A stretch of DNA of 64,000 nucleotides from Ruminococcus sp. GTDB taxonomy: Bacteria; Bacillota; Clostridia; Oscillospirales; Ruminococcaceae. Every line of letters begins with the position of its first letter. The first letter of the stretch is position 1. Made by a program: the position numbers and the translations under genes. Under the pieces are notes generated by a model. It saw only the letters and a list, made by a program, of their open reading frames with translations. It did not search any database and was not told the origin of the DNA. The DNA is taken from contig JAFWTA010000063.1 of NCBI GenBank assembly GCA_017519145.1, forward strand, positions 1-64,000. Direction: 5' to 3'. Shown piece after piece: positions 7,635 through 16,129 of this stretch.

Positions 7635-9983
7635 TTACTGCTTTATTCCCCAGATATTGGCAGCGTAGTCCGCGATAGTGCGGTCGGAGCTGAACTTGCC
7701 CGAATTGCACATATTCAGCCACTGCTTACGGGCGAAAGCGAGTCTGTCAGCGCTGAAGTCGCTTATGCAGCGGAGCTTGGTCTCAACGTAGTCCCTCATA
7801 TCGCCAAGGAGGTAATAATGGTCGGGAGCGTGCCAGCTTGCACCGTCAAGGAGAGCGGTGTAGAGCTCGCGGAAATCGCCGCTGCCGCCGTCTGAAACAG
7901 TGCCGTCGATAAGGGATGACACCACCTTTTTCACCATTGAATCATTGGCAAATATGCTTCTGCTGTCGTACTCGGGAACTATCCTTTCAAGGTCCTCAAC
8001 GCGGGCGCCGAAGATGTAGTTGTTCTCCTCCCCTGCTTCCCGGACTATCTCGATGTTGGCGCCGTCAAAGGTACCGAGGGTCACAGCGCCGTTGAGCATG
8101 AGCTTCATATTGCCCGTGCCGCTGGCTTCCGTACCTGCGGTGGATATCTGCTCGGAAACATCGGCAGCTGCCACAAGCTTTTCGGCGTAGGAAACATTGT
8201 AGTTCTGTACGAATACCACCTTTATGAGGTCACGGGTGTCGGGGTCTGAGGAGACTATCCTGCCCACCTCGTTGATGAACTTGATTATTGCCTTTGCGCG
8301 GCGATATCCGGGAGCGGACTTGGCTCCGAAGATGAAAGTCGTAGGAGTGAAGTCCTGAATGCTGCCGTCCTTTATGCCGTAGTATATCCACAGGATAGAG
8401 AAGGCGTTGAGGAGCTGTCTCTTGTACTCGTGGAGGCGCTTTATCTGGATATCGAAAACAGAATCAGCGTCGGTGTCAATGCCGTCATGAGCCTTTATGA
8501 AGTCGGCAAGCTGCTGCTTCTTACCCTGCTTTATGTCGATAAAGCGGCGGAGCACGTTCTCATCGTCGGCAAACTTAGCAAGCTCGCGGAGCCTGTCAAG
8601 GTCATTTATCCAGTTATCGTCCCCCAGCAGCTCGGTTATAAGGGCAGACAGCTCTCTGTTGCAGAGGGCTATCCAGCGGCGCTGAGTGATGCCGTTTGTC
8701 TCGTTGCGGAACTTCTCGGGCGCAAGGCTGAACCAGTCCGCCAGCACGGAGTCCTTGAGTATCTGGGTGTGTATCTCCGCAACGCCGTTGATGTGGCTGG
8801 AAGCATAACACGCCATATCCGCCATGTGGATAAGGCCGCCCTTGATTATCTTTATGCGGTCGGTCTTGTCCTTCTGTACGCCTGCTGCGTACATATCCGC
8901 GATAAGGGCTTCATTTATCTGAATGATTATGCTGTATATCCTCGGGAGAAGCTCCTCCACCAGATCGGTGCGCCACTTTTCGAGAGCCTCCTGCATAACG
9001 GTGTGGTTGGTATAGTTGAATATCTTTTTCGCCATATCAAGGGCTTTCTCAAAGGTGAAGCCCTCGTTGTCCACCAGCTGTCTTATGAGCTCGGGTATAG
9101 AGATAACAGGGTGGGTGTCATTGAGCTGAACTGAGATATAGTCCGCTAAGTTTTCGAGAGTTCCGAAGCGAGCCTTGTGCTTCCTGACAATGTCCGTGAG
9201 AGATGCACAGCTGAAGAAGTACTGCTGCTTCAGACGGAGCTTCTTTCCCTCGTCGGTATCGTCATTGGGATAGAGCACACGGGAGATATCCTCGGCGTAT
9301 ATCTTCTCCCTTGACGCCTCAAGGTAGTCCTGCTTGTTGAACAGGTCAAAGTCGAACTCCTTCACAGGCTCAGCCTGCCACAGTCTGAGAGTTCCCACAT
9401 TCTCGGTACGGAAGCCGAAAATGGGCATATCATAGGGCACAGCCTTCACGGTCTGACCGCTGTACTCGATGAGAACGGTGTCCTCGTCGCAGCGCACCGA
9501 CCACGGGTCACCATAGCGTGTCCAGTCGTCGATGTCCTCCTTCTGGAAGCCGTCCTCGATGGACTGCTTGAACAGACCGTACTTGTAGCGTATACCATAG
9601 CCGTCCAGCGGCAGAGCCAGAGTTGCGGCACTGTCAAGGAAGCAGGCTGCAAGACGTCCCAGACCGCCGTTTCCGAGAGCGGCGTCCTCTATCTCTTCAA
9701 GGCTTGCAAGGTCGATACCCAGCTCCCTGAAAGCCTCGTCCACCTCGTCATAGATACCGAGCACCAGCAGATTATTGTAAACAGCCCTGCCCACAAGAAA
9801 CTCCATAGACAGATAGGCAGCGCGGCGCTTTGAAAGGTGCTGCTGACGGGCGTTATCCCAGCGGTCGGCAAACATCTCCATAACTGTCTTACCCAGTGCG
9901 TCGTGAAGCTGCTGCGGCGACACAGACTTTATATCCTTGGGAAGCCTTCCCATGAATTTCTCAATAAACATATTCTTATCCAT
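7635..9983 (-). CDS. glgP: Glycogen/maltodextrin phosphorylase
   Basis: A 782-residue GT35 phosphorylase that releases glucose-1-phosphate from alpha-1,4-glucans with phosphate, in the cytoplasm. Seen in the sequence: GNGGLGRLAACFLDS, the nucleotide-sugar and glucan site NDTHP, and the pyridoxal-phosphate lysine region EASGTGNMKLMLNGA followed by GTFDGANIE. The length is normal for bacterial family members. ATG 9983 is preferred over upstream in-frame codons because AAAGGAG precedes it and because the upstream codons overlap the lipoprotein gene. It is the last gene of malQ-lipoprotein-glgP, so it would process glucans made accessible by MalQ. Confidence 0.97.
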   Translation of the reverse strand: MDKNMFIEKFMGRLPKDIKSVSPQQLHDALGKTVMEMFADRWDNARQQHLSKRRAAYLSMEFLVGRAVYNNLLVLGIYDEVDEAFRELGIDLASLEEIEDAALGNGGLGRLAACFLDSAATLALPLDGYGIRYKYGLFKQSIEDGFQKEDIDDWTRYGDPWSVRCDEDTVLIEYSGQTVKAVPYDMPIFGFRTENVGTLRLWQAEPVKEFDFDLFNKQDYLEASREKIYAEDISRVLYPNDDTDEGKKLRLKQQYFFSCASLTDIVRKHKARFGTLENLADYISVQLNDTHPVISIPELIRQLVDNEGFTFEKALDMAKKIFNYTNHTVMQEALEKWRTDLVEELLPRIYSIIIQINEALIADMYAAGVQKDKTDRIKIIKGGLIHMADMACYASSHINGVAEIHTQILKDSVLADWFSLAPEKFRNETNGITQRRWIALCNRELSALITELLGDDNWINDLDRLRELAKFADDENVLRRFIDIKQGKKQQLADFIKAHDGIDTDADSVFDIQIKRLHEYKRQLLNAFSILWIYYGIKDGSIQDFTPTTFIFGAKSAPGYRRAKAIIKFINEVGRIVSSDPDTRDLIKVVFVQNYNVSYAEKLVAAADVSEQISTAGTEASGTGNMKLMLNGAVTLGTFDGANIEIVREAGEENNYIFGARVEDLERIVPEYDSRSIFANDSMVKKVVSSLIDGTVSDGGSGDFRELYTALLDGASWHAPDHYYLLGDMRDYVETKLRCISDFSADRLAFARKQWLNMCNSGKFSSDRTIADYAANIWGIKQ

Positions 9984-9996
9984 ACCTATAACTCCT

Positions 9997-10800
9997 TTAG
10001 CAGATTTCCTCATATTCGATCCACGGATTTTCCGTAAAAACATCGTCGAGCTTATCAAATTCCGACTTGTCGACGAGGAGACAACCGCAATAGAATCTAT
10101 ATCCTGATTCCGTATTTATTTCTTCTGATGCACTGTAAGAATACTTCTCTATCTCATCAGGGACTTCTATCCCCTCTGTGACGTAGATCTGCGCCTGCAC
10201 TCTCATGCCATTTTCGGCAATAGCCTGACGATACTCCTCAAAACTGAGGTCTGCAGGAGTATCGAAAGGCAGACAGCCAACGCCATATACCCATACCTTT
10301 CCATCAGGGATCAGCTCTTTGCAAAGTGAAACGATCTCCTCTGTGATCCGGTCTTCGTACAGGACGTAGAGATAGTTATCCCCTTCTACTATGTCGGTGT
10401 CCTTATCGATGATGGCAGTGAATTCACGACCTTCACTGTCTTCCAGGGTATAACTCATTGGCGGGAACTCAGGCACCTTCACTCCCCAGTATTCCGTCCG
10501 GACGTAATATCGGGTCAAAGGCGTGAACTCCCTGCCGTACTTCTCGCTGAGCTTATCGAGCGCCTTCAATTCTTCGGGACTTACTTCGTCTTCCGAAAAC
10601 TCCGGATAATGAGAAACAGTTGTTGTCGGTTCAGCTGTTGTCGGTTCAGTCGTCACCGTTGTGACCGCCGTTGTTTCCGCTTCTGTAACTGTTGTCGCAG
10701 CAGTTTCTGTCTGCGAACTGTCATTGGATGTTTTGTCCGCCACATCACCGCACCCTGCAAGCATAATGGCAGCTGCCAGTGCCAAAACTAATTTCTTCAT
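9997..10800 (-). CDS. Lipoprotein between malQ and glgP
   Basis: A 267-residue protein with a lipoprotein signal (MKKLVLALAAAIMLAGC, Cys17), then a Thr/Glu-rich linker (about residues 30-65) and a globular domain of about 200 residues that is not recognised. The ATG overlaps the malQ stop as ATGA, with AGGAG inside malQ. glgP begins 13 nt after its stop, so the three genes form one operon. Placement at the outer membrane face contrasts with the cytoplasmic neighbours. A role in sensing or binding is only a guess. Confidence 0.82.
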   Translation of the reverse strand: MKKLVLALAAAIMLAGCGDVADKTSNDSSQTETAATTVTEAETTAVTTVTTEPTTAEPTTTVSHYPEFSEDEVSPEELKALDKLSEKYGREFTPLTRYYVRTEYWGVKVPEFPPMSYTLEDSEGREFTAIIDKDTDIVEGDNYLYVLYEDRITEEIVSLCKELIPDGKVWVYGVGCLPFDTPADLSFEEYRQAIAENGMRVQAQIYVTEGIEVPDEIEKYSYSASEEINTESGYRFYCGCLLVDKSEFDKLDDVFTENPWIEYEEIC

Positions 10801-12269
10801 CTGTTGTATCTCCTGTTAAGCTTCTTTATTTTCTTAGCCAGCTCGGGTGTGAAGTCCGACTTCTGTGTGCGGAACTGCCAGTTGCCGCCCAGAGTCGAGG
10901 GAGTATTCATCCTGCCCTCCTTGGGACTGTCAAGGAAGTCCTGTATCTGAGCCGCAGCCACCTGAGCCACGCTTCCCCATGCCGCACGGATGACCGCCGC
11001 AGGGATGTCCTTCTTCCTCTTGACACTCAGGTACTTCATGGCGAACTTCAGCGACTTCTTGTCCAGAGTGTCCACCCAGCCGATAAGGGTCTCGTTGTCG
11101 TGAGTGCCCGTATATGCGAAATAATTGGTGCTGCTGTAATTATGGGGCAGATACTCGTTCTCGCCGTCGGAAAACGCGAACTGGAGCACCTTCATGCCCG
11201 GATAGCCGCACTTGTCCAGCATTGCCCTGACCTCGGGAGTGATGAAGCCGAGGTCCTCGGCGATGATGTTGAGCCTGCCCAGCTTCTCCTCAGCAAGCTT
11301 GAAAAGCTCATAGTCGGGACCCTTTTTCCACTCGCCCACGGTAGCGTCCTCGTTGCCGTAGGGAATGGCGTAATAGCTCTCGAAGCCGCGGAAGTGGTCA
11401 ATGCGGACGATATCGTAGAGCTTCGCAGCCGCGCCGATACGGTCTATCCACCATTCATAGCCTGTTTTCTTATGGTAGTCCCAGTTGTAGAGGGGATTGC
11501 CCCAGAGCTGTCCCAGAGGGGAAAAGCCGTCGGGCGGACAGCCTGCCACAGCGGTGGGACGGCGCTTTTTGTCGAACTGGAAAAGCTTCGGTGTCGCCCA
11601 CGCCTCAACACTGTCAAGAGCGCAGTAAATGGGGATATCGCCTATTATCTCGATGCCGCTGTCGTTGGCGTACTTTTTCAGCTCGGTCCACTGTCTGCTG
11701 AACTCGAACTGTATGAACTTATTGAAGCCGATGTCCTTTTTCAGCTCCTTTTTCGCAGCTGCCACAGCCTTGGGGCGGTGCATTGCTATATCCTCGTCCC
11801 ACTCGTACCAAGGCTTGCCGTCATAGCGGAATTTCAGCGCCATGAACAGCGCATAGTCCTCCAGCCATTTCTTGTTCTCCTCGCAGAATTTTCTGTATTC
11901 GGGGAACTTGGACGGCTTGAAGCGGTCGTAAGCCATTCTCAGCACATCGAAGCAGTGGTCATACTGAAGGCTGTAATCCACCTTGTTTCTCTCGCTCTCC
12001 CAGTCAAATGAGGCGAACTCATGGTGTTCAAGGAGACCGTCCCCCTCCAGCACCTCAAAGTCGATGAAGTATGGGTTGCCTGCCTTCACCGAGAAGGACT
12101 GATAGGGCGAATCACCGTAGCTCGTGGGCGAAAGGGGCAGTATCTGCCAGCACTTCACACCTGCGGCTTTGAGGAAGTCTACGAACTCAAATGCGGCTCT
12201 TCCCATTTTGCCTATGCCGTACTCCGACGGCAGGCTTGATATATGCATAAGTATGCAGCTTTTACGCAT
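10797..12269 (-). CDS. malQ: 4-alpha-glucanotransferase (amylomaltase)
   Basis: A 490-residue GH77 enzyme that transfers alpha-1,4-glucan segments, making maltodextrins suitable for phosphorylase. Family landmarks: LxSLPSxYGIG near the N-terminus, SPTSYGDSPYQSFS, DxPIYxxxDS, the catalytic region RIDHFRG with the nucleophile Asp, AEDLG with the acid/base Glu, and THDNET. ATG 12269 is chosen because GGAG lies 9 nt upstream. An in-frame TTG at 12278 would touch that site directly. First gene of the malQ-lipoprotein-glgP operon. Confidence 0.96.
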   Translation of the reverse strand: MRKSCILMHISSLPSEYGIGKMGRAAFEFVDFLKAAGVKCWQILPLSPTSYGDSPYQSFSVKAGNPYFIDFEVLEGDGLLEHHEFASFDWESERNKVDYSLQYDHCFDVLRMAYDRFKPSKFPEYRKFCEENKKWLEDYALFMALKFRYDGKPWYEWDEDIAMHRPKAVAAAKKELKKDIGFNKFIQFEFSRQWTELKKYANDSGIEIIGDIPIYCALDSVEAWATPKLFQFDKKRRPTAVAGCPPDGFSPLGQLWGNPLYNWDYHKKTGYEWWIDRIGAAAKLYDIVRIDHFRGFESYYAIPYGNEDATVGEWKKGPDYELFKLAEEKLGRLNIIAEDLGFITPEVRAMLDKCGYPGMKVLQFAFSDGENEYLPHNYSSTNYFAYTGTHDNETLIGWVDTLDKKSLKFAMKYLSVKRKKDIPAAVIRAAWGSVAQVAAAQIQDFLDSPKEGRMNTPSTLGGNWQFRTQKSDFTPELAKKIKKLNRRYNR

Positions 12270-12340
12270 ATGCTTCAACTCCGTTTCATAACTGTATAAT
12301 CTCCGCGAAAGCGACGATAATACACACAGGAGGTGTTATC

Positions 12341-12763
12341 ATGAAGCTTTCGCAGCTTATCTTCTCGTTTCTCATGGGCTATTTCAGCTACAGTCTCATA
12401 GAGATACTGCTCCGCGGCTATACACACTGGACCATGTGTCTGACAGGCGGAGCCGTACTCACGCTGCTCTGCGCCGTCAACAGCCGCCCTGCCATGACGC
12501 TTATCAGGAGCTGCCTTGCAGGCTCGCTCCTCATAACCGCCATAGAGTTCACTGTGGGATTTTTCGACAATATCATTATGCACTGGAACGTGTGGGATTA
12601 CTCGGATATGCCGCTGAATTTTCTGGGACAGGTCTGTGTGCCCTTTTCCTGTTTCTGGTTCCTGCTGTGCATACCTGCCCGCGGTCTTTGCATGGCAATG
12701 AACAGCCGCTTCGCAGGGATGATGTACAAAAAGGCTGTTCCGATAGCCTCAGAACAGCCTTAG
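12341..12763 (+). CDS. Putative ABC-transporter type IV membrane protein (CmpB-like)
   Basis: A 140-residue membrane protein with about four helices. Its pattern (YSLIEILLRGYTHWTMCLTGG, then IEFTVGFFDN and WDYSDMPLNFLGQVC) matches the family called putative ABC transporter permease, which has conserved W-x-Y-S and N-x-G-x-I/V-C motifs. No transporter genes are adjacent, so the transport name is weak. AGGAGG lies 6 nt before the ATG. It is divergent from malQ. Its last codons contain the hairpin that terminates the opposing zinc-ribbon gene. Confidence 0.75.
   Translation: MKLSQLIFSFLMGYFSYSLIEILLRGYTHWTMCLTGGAVLTLLCAVNSRPAMTLIRSCLAGSLLITAIEFTVGFFDNIIMHWNVWDYSDMPLNFLGQVCVPFSCFWFLLCIPARGLCMAMNSRFAGMMYKKAVPIASEQP
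12728..12759 (-). terminator. Terminator embedded in the end of the opposing gene
   Basis: Stem GGCTGTTC/GAACAGCC (12733-12740 and 12752-12759), followed on the minus strand by five T (12728-12732). It serves the gene at 12767-13201 but lies inside the final codons of the plus-strand gene ending at 12763. Confidence 0.75.
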
Positions 12764-12766
12764 TGA

Positions 12767-13201
12767 TCAATAGTTCTTGTTGGGATCAGCGTTAAAGAAA
12801 TTATTGCTGCTTTCTGTGTAATAGTCGTTGGGTTCAAGTGACATGAAGTCCTCGTCCTCGATATCGGGGAGCCTTGCACCGCAGCGTCCGCAGAACTGGA
12901 AGCGCTCATTGACCTCAGCGTCGCACTTGGGGCAGATCTTATAGCCTCTGATGCCGTTGAGCTCAAATCTCATCTTCTTGATCCTTCTGCGTCTTGTGTC
13001 AATATCGTCGCAAAGTACCTTCAGAGCTGCCGGGTCCTCGCCGGGATTTTTGTAGTATCTCTTTCCGATATCGGTAAAGATCTCTACGATCCTTTCTTCC
13101 TCATAAAGGATCTTCCTTTTGAGGTTGTTTGCCTCAGAGATGCTTTTTGCTTTTTCAGATACACCTCTGCTTGCGTCATTAAATTTATCGAGAATACCCA
13201 T
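12767..13201 (-). CDS. Zinc-ribbon protein with N-terminal coiled coil
   Basis: A 144-residue soluble protein. Residues 1-80 form a charged helical, probably coiled-coil region. A zinc ribbon CPKC...CGRCG follows at about 92-115, and an acidic tail ends the protein. Short proteins of this build are frequent in Clostridia and their function is not known. A -35 TTGACA/-10 TATAAT promoter lies upstream and AGGAG precedes the ATG. It is monocistronic with its own terminator. Confidence 0.85.
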   Translation of the reverse strand: MGILDKFNDASRGVSEKAKSISEANNLKRKILYEEERIVEIFTDIGKRYYKNPGEDPAALKVLCDDIDTRRRRIKKMRFELNGIRGYKICPKCDAEVNERFQFCGRCGARLPDIEDEDFMSLEPNDYYTESSNNFFNADPNKNY

Positions 13202-13248
13202 TTTCCATCACTCCTGTCGAATATTTTCTCGTTAAATATTGCATTTTC

Positions 13249-13278
13249 ATTATACAACATCAAGCCGAATTATGTCAA
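13249..13278 (-). promoter_or_regulatory. Promoter of the zinc-ribbon gene
   Basis: Minus strand -35 TTGACA (13273-13278), 18-bp spacer, -10 TATAAT (13249-13254). Confidence 0.75.
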
Positions 13279-13325
13279 GAGTTTTCATAATAAATTTAAA
13301 ATATGCTCTGCGTTTTGTGCAATAC

Positions 13326-13760
13326 TCACATTTCGGCTATATCATTTTCGGTAAGCTGAATAATACCGCCTCTGTTGAGGGCTTCCGAAGCAAGAGCATT
13401 GTCATCCACACGGATAACGAAGGAGACTGCTCTGTCGGAAGTGCCGAGGAATGAGTACATATACTCCACATTTACGTTGTCCTGACCCAGCACATCGAGG
13501 ACGCGGCTGAGCTGACCGGGAGTATCGGGAATGGAGATCGCCAGCACCTCTGTTACGTTAACAGCATAGGATGCCTCCCTGAGTATCTCCACAGCCTTTT
13601 CGGTATCGTTGGCAATGAATCTGATTATGCCGAAATCAGCGGTATCTGCAAGGCTGAGGGCTCTGAGATTGACGCCGCTCTCCTTGATGATGCGCATAAC
13701 GCCTGCTGCCTGATTTGGTCTGTTATCTACAAAAACCGAGATCTGTTTTACATTTGACAT
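13326..13760 (-). CDS. Tandem ACT-domain protein
   Basis: A 144-residue protein made of two ACT domains (about residues 5-70 and 71-140), the amino-acid-binding fold. VDNRPNQAAGVMRII and SIPDTPGQLSRVLDVL are the two beta-turn-helix signatures. No catalytic domain is attached. It is downstream of paaK and the 76-residue gene on the same strand, the usual context for this ACT family beside phenylacetate-CoA ligase and indolepyruvate oxidoreductase. Sensing aromatic amino acids is therefore likely but unproven. Confidence 0.9.
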   Translation of the reverse strand: MSNVKQISVFVDNRPNQAAGVMRIIKESGVNLRALSLADTADFGIIRFIANDTEKAVEILREASYAVNVTEVLAISIPDTPGQLSRVLDVLGQDNVNVEYMYSFLGTSDRAVSFVIRVDDNALASEALNRGGIIQLTENDIAEM

Positions 13761-13802
13761 ACTGTCTCTTCCTCCTTTTCGCTATGTCCTCCGCGGAGAG
13801 GA

Positions 13803-14033
13803 TCACGCCTTGTTTGCAGACTTATCCTCGTACATAACGAGGACAGAGAGCTCGTCCACATACTCATTTACATGGGTCTGTGCGTCGTGGCAGAGTCCCG
13901 ATGAGGTGCTGAACTTGATGTCGATGACATCCACCCCCGCGATGAACTGATTGAGCTCATTCTCAAAAGCCGCAAACCTCTGGTACTTCTCCTGCTCGGG
14001 CATATAATTTGTGGAAAACAACTTTATCTTCAT
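13803..14033 (-). CDS. Small protein similar to the Cse60 family
   Basis: A 76-residue soluble protein. The start MKIKLFSTNYMPEQEK, the helix ENELNQFIAG, and VDVIDIKFSTS followed by a strand SVLVMYED match the small alpha/beta pattern of the Cse60 family from memory. Some residues between differ. GGAGG lies 7 nt upstream of the ATG. It sits between paaK and the ACT gene in one operon, with 43-nt gaps on each side. The link to sporulation in that family need not hold here. Confidence 0.72.
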   Translation of the reverse strand: MKIKLFSTNYMPEQEKYQRFAAFENELNQFIAGVDVIDIKFSTSSGLCHDAQTHVNEYVDELSVLVMYEDKSANKA

Positions 14034-14076
14034 AAATGTACCTCCTATAATAATTGATATCCTATCCCCCGTGATA

Positions 14077-15384
14077 TCAGTCGTGGAGTTTTCTCTTGTC
14101 GATGACTCTTACCGCCTTGCCCTCGCTTCTGGTGATGGACTTGGGCGATACGAGATGCACCTTGGGATTGATACCCAGCATGGTCTTGATAGCAACGGCA
14201 AGATCGCGCTCCTGCTTCTGCATATCCTTTACCTTGTCCGAGAACTGGTCGGGGTTCATCTCTACGCTGATGTCGAGAGTATCGGTATTGTTTACGCGGT
14301 CCACCTCGATGAGGTAGTTAGGCGAGTATCCCTGCTCGATGAGAACTGTCTCGATCTGTGAGGGGAATACGTTTACGCCGCGGATTATCATCATATCGTC
14401 GCTTCTGCCCATGGGCTTAGCCATCTTGATGAGAGTTCTTCCGCATGAGCACTTCTTTCTGCTGAGGACGCAGAGGTCTCTTGTGCGGTAGCGGAGAAGG
14501 GGGAAGGCTTCCTTGGTTATGCTTGTGAATACCAGCTCGCCCACCTGTCCCTCGGGGAGCACCTCTCCTGTTTCGGGATCGATGATCTCGGGAATGAAGT
14601 TATCCTCGTTGATGTGCATACCGCTCTGCTCGGAGCACTCGAATGCAACACCGGGGCCGCTGGACTCGGTAAGTCCGTATATGTCGTAAGCCTTGATGCC
14701 CAGTGACTTCTCGATGGTACGGCGCATTTCCTCAGTCCACGGCTCTGCACCGAAGATACCTGCCTTGAGCTTGATATCGTCGGGAGTGAGTCCCATTTCC
14801 TGAAGTGTCTCTCCGATGTACGCTGCATATGAAGGAGTACAGCAAAGGATAGTTGCACCGAGGTCACGCATGAACTGTATCTGTCTCTCGGTGTTTCCCG
14901 AGCTCATGGGGAGGGTAAGACAGCCGACCTTGTGTGAGCCGCCGTGGAGACCTGCTCCGCCTGTGAACAGTCCGTAGCCGTAAGCCACCTGACATACATC
15001 GTTTTCGTCGCCGCCTGCGGCAGTAATGGCTCTTGCACAGCAGTCCTCCCACATATCAACATCCTTCTGTGTGTAGAATGCAACTACGCGCTTGCCTGTT
15101 GTACCGCTGGTGGAATGTATCCTTACGCACTCGCCAAGGGGCTTGGCAAGAAGTCCGTAAGGGTATGCCTCTCTCAGATCTGCCTTACTGAGGAAAGGAA
15201 GCTTGTGAAGGTCTTCCGTTCCCTTGATGTCCTCGGGCTTAACGCCCTTTTCGTCCATGAGATCGCGGTAGTACTTCACGTTTTCGTAAACGTGCCTTAC
15301 CTGTGCAACGAGGCGCTCGTCCTGAAGCTTTTTCATATCTTCCCGTGATGCACATTCGATCTCCTTGTTCCAATATTTTTCCAT
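14077..15384 (-). CDS. paaK: Phenylacetate-CoA ligase (aryl-CoA ligase)
   Basis: A 435-residue AMP-forming ligase that activates arylacetates such as phenylacetate or indoleacetate with CoA and ATP. Seen: the P-loop-like STSGTTGKR near residue 92, a Zn-containing-type segment FECSEQSG, YGLTESSGPG (ATP site), the hinge region RTRDLCVL, and the C-terminal lid with GRSDDMMIIRGVNVFPSQIE. In anaerobic gut bacteria this gene accompanies iorA/iorB, where it works on the acyl product of arylpyruvate. The ribosome binding site is AAAGGAG. A structured 140-bp gap separates it from iorB. Confidence 0.95.
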   Translation of the reverse strand: MEKYWNKEIECASREDMKKLQDERLVAQVRHVYENVKYYRDLMDEKGVKPEDIKGTEDLHKLPFLSKADLREAYPYGLLAKPLGECVRIHSTSGTTGKRVVAFYTQKDVDMWEDCCARAITAAGGDENDVCQVAYGYGLFTGGAGLHGGSHKVGCLTLPMSSGNTERQIQFMRDLGATILCCTPSYAAYIGETLQEMGLTPDDIKLKAGIFGAEPWTEEMRRTIEKSLGIKAYDIYGLTESSGPGVAFECSEQSGMHINEDNFIPEIIDPETGEVLPEGQVGELVFTSITKEAFPLLRYRTRDLCVLSRKKCSCGRTLIKMAKPMGRSDDMMIIRGVNVFPSQIETVLIEQGYSPNYLIEVDRVNNTDTLDISVEMNPDQFSDKVKDMQKQERDLAVAIKTMLGINPKVHLVSPKSITRSEGKAVRVIDKRKLHD

Positions 15385-15445
15385 TGGACTTCATACTCCT
15401 TTGATTTGGATTTTTTATGTGAAGTTTATTATGTTCAAGTTTTTC

Positions 15446-15526
15446 GGAATGCCGAGGGGGGCTCCCTATAGTATAGGGAGCTGTCCGAAGGACAGAGGGC
15501 CGCGGCTCCTGTCAGGAGGCGTTCCC
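15446..15526. repeat. Palindromic element with outer GGAATGCC/GGCGTTCC arms and three inner hairpins
   Basis: Outer arms at 15446-15453 and 15519-15526 pair with one G-U. Inside are GCTCCCTATA/TATAGGGAGC (15461-15481), CTGTCC/GGACAG (15481-15495) and CTCCT/AGGAG (15505-15517). The right end provides the TAG stop of iorB. It is related to elements at 20095-20126 and 25679-25700. Confidence 0.7.
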
Positions 15527-16101
15527 TACTTAGCGTTCTTTCCCAGCTCGAATGCCTTCTTGTTCAGCTCAAGGAACTTGGGAGGTACGCACTGCTCAAG
15601 TGCCTTCTGCCACAGCTCGTCGGGATAGTCCATACGGGAAGCAAGTACGCCCATGAGAACTACATTCGATGCCTTTGCGGTGCCTGCCTGCTCTGCCAGA
15701 GAGAGAGCGTCAACTGCTACCAGCTCGGCGCCTGCTGCCTTCAGCTTCTCAACAAGGTTCTCGGGATACTGTGCAGCACCTGTGATAACGGGCATGGGGT
15801 CTATCTGCTGTGTGGAGGTGATGAGCTTGCCGCCCTTTTTCAGATAAGGCAGGCATCTTGCAGCCTCAAGCAGCTCAAAGGAGATAACGGCATCTGCCTC
15901 GCCCTTCTCGATAACGGGAGAGTATACCTTCTCGCCGTACTTTACATATGTTACAACGGAGCCGCCTCTCTGCGACATTCCGTGTACCTCGCTGACCTTT
16001 ACGTCATAGCCCTGTGCCAGAAGCACATTTCCCAGAAGTCTTGAAGCGAGCAGTGAACCCTGTCCGCCTACGCCGACTATCATTATAGATTTAGTTTCCA
16101 T
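15526..16101 (-). CDS. iorB: Indolepyruvate ferredoxin oxidoreductase, beta subunit
   Basis: A 191-residue gamma-domain protein of the 2-oxoacid oxidoreductase superfamily. It works with IorA to convert arylpyruvates to aryl-acetyl-CoA with ferredoxin reduction. The landmarks GVGGQGSLLASRLLG near the N-terminus and VKVSEVHGMSQRGGSVVTYVKYG are characteristic. The length is normal. Usually iorA and iorB are adjacent. Here three unrelated genes (16130-18080) separate them. The TAG stop codon lies in the arm of a palindromic element shared with the end of queH. Confidence 0.95.
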   Translation of the reverse strand: METKSIMIVGVGGQGSLLASRLLGNVLLAQGYDVKVSEVHGMSQRGGSVVTYVKYGEKVYSPVIEKGEADAVISFELLEAARCLPYLKKGGKLITSTQQIDPMPVITGAAQYPENLVEKLKAAGAELVAVDALSLAEQAGTAKASNVVLMGVLASRMDYPDELWQKALEQCVPPKFLELNKKAFELGKNAK

Positions 16102-16129
16102 TGTATATTACTCCTTAAAAGTTTATTCT

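Noticed and set aside
8430..9134. 234-codon plus frame
   Set aside because: Antisense shadow of glgP.
10779..12011. 410-codon plus frame
   Set aside because: Lies antisense to malQ, which has full family motifs. It is a codon-bias shadow.
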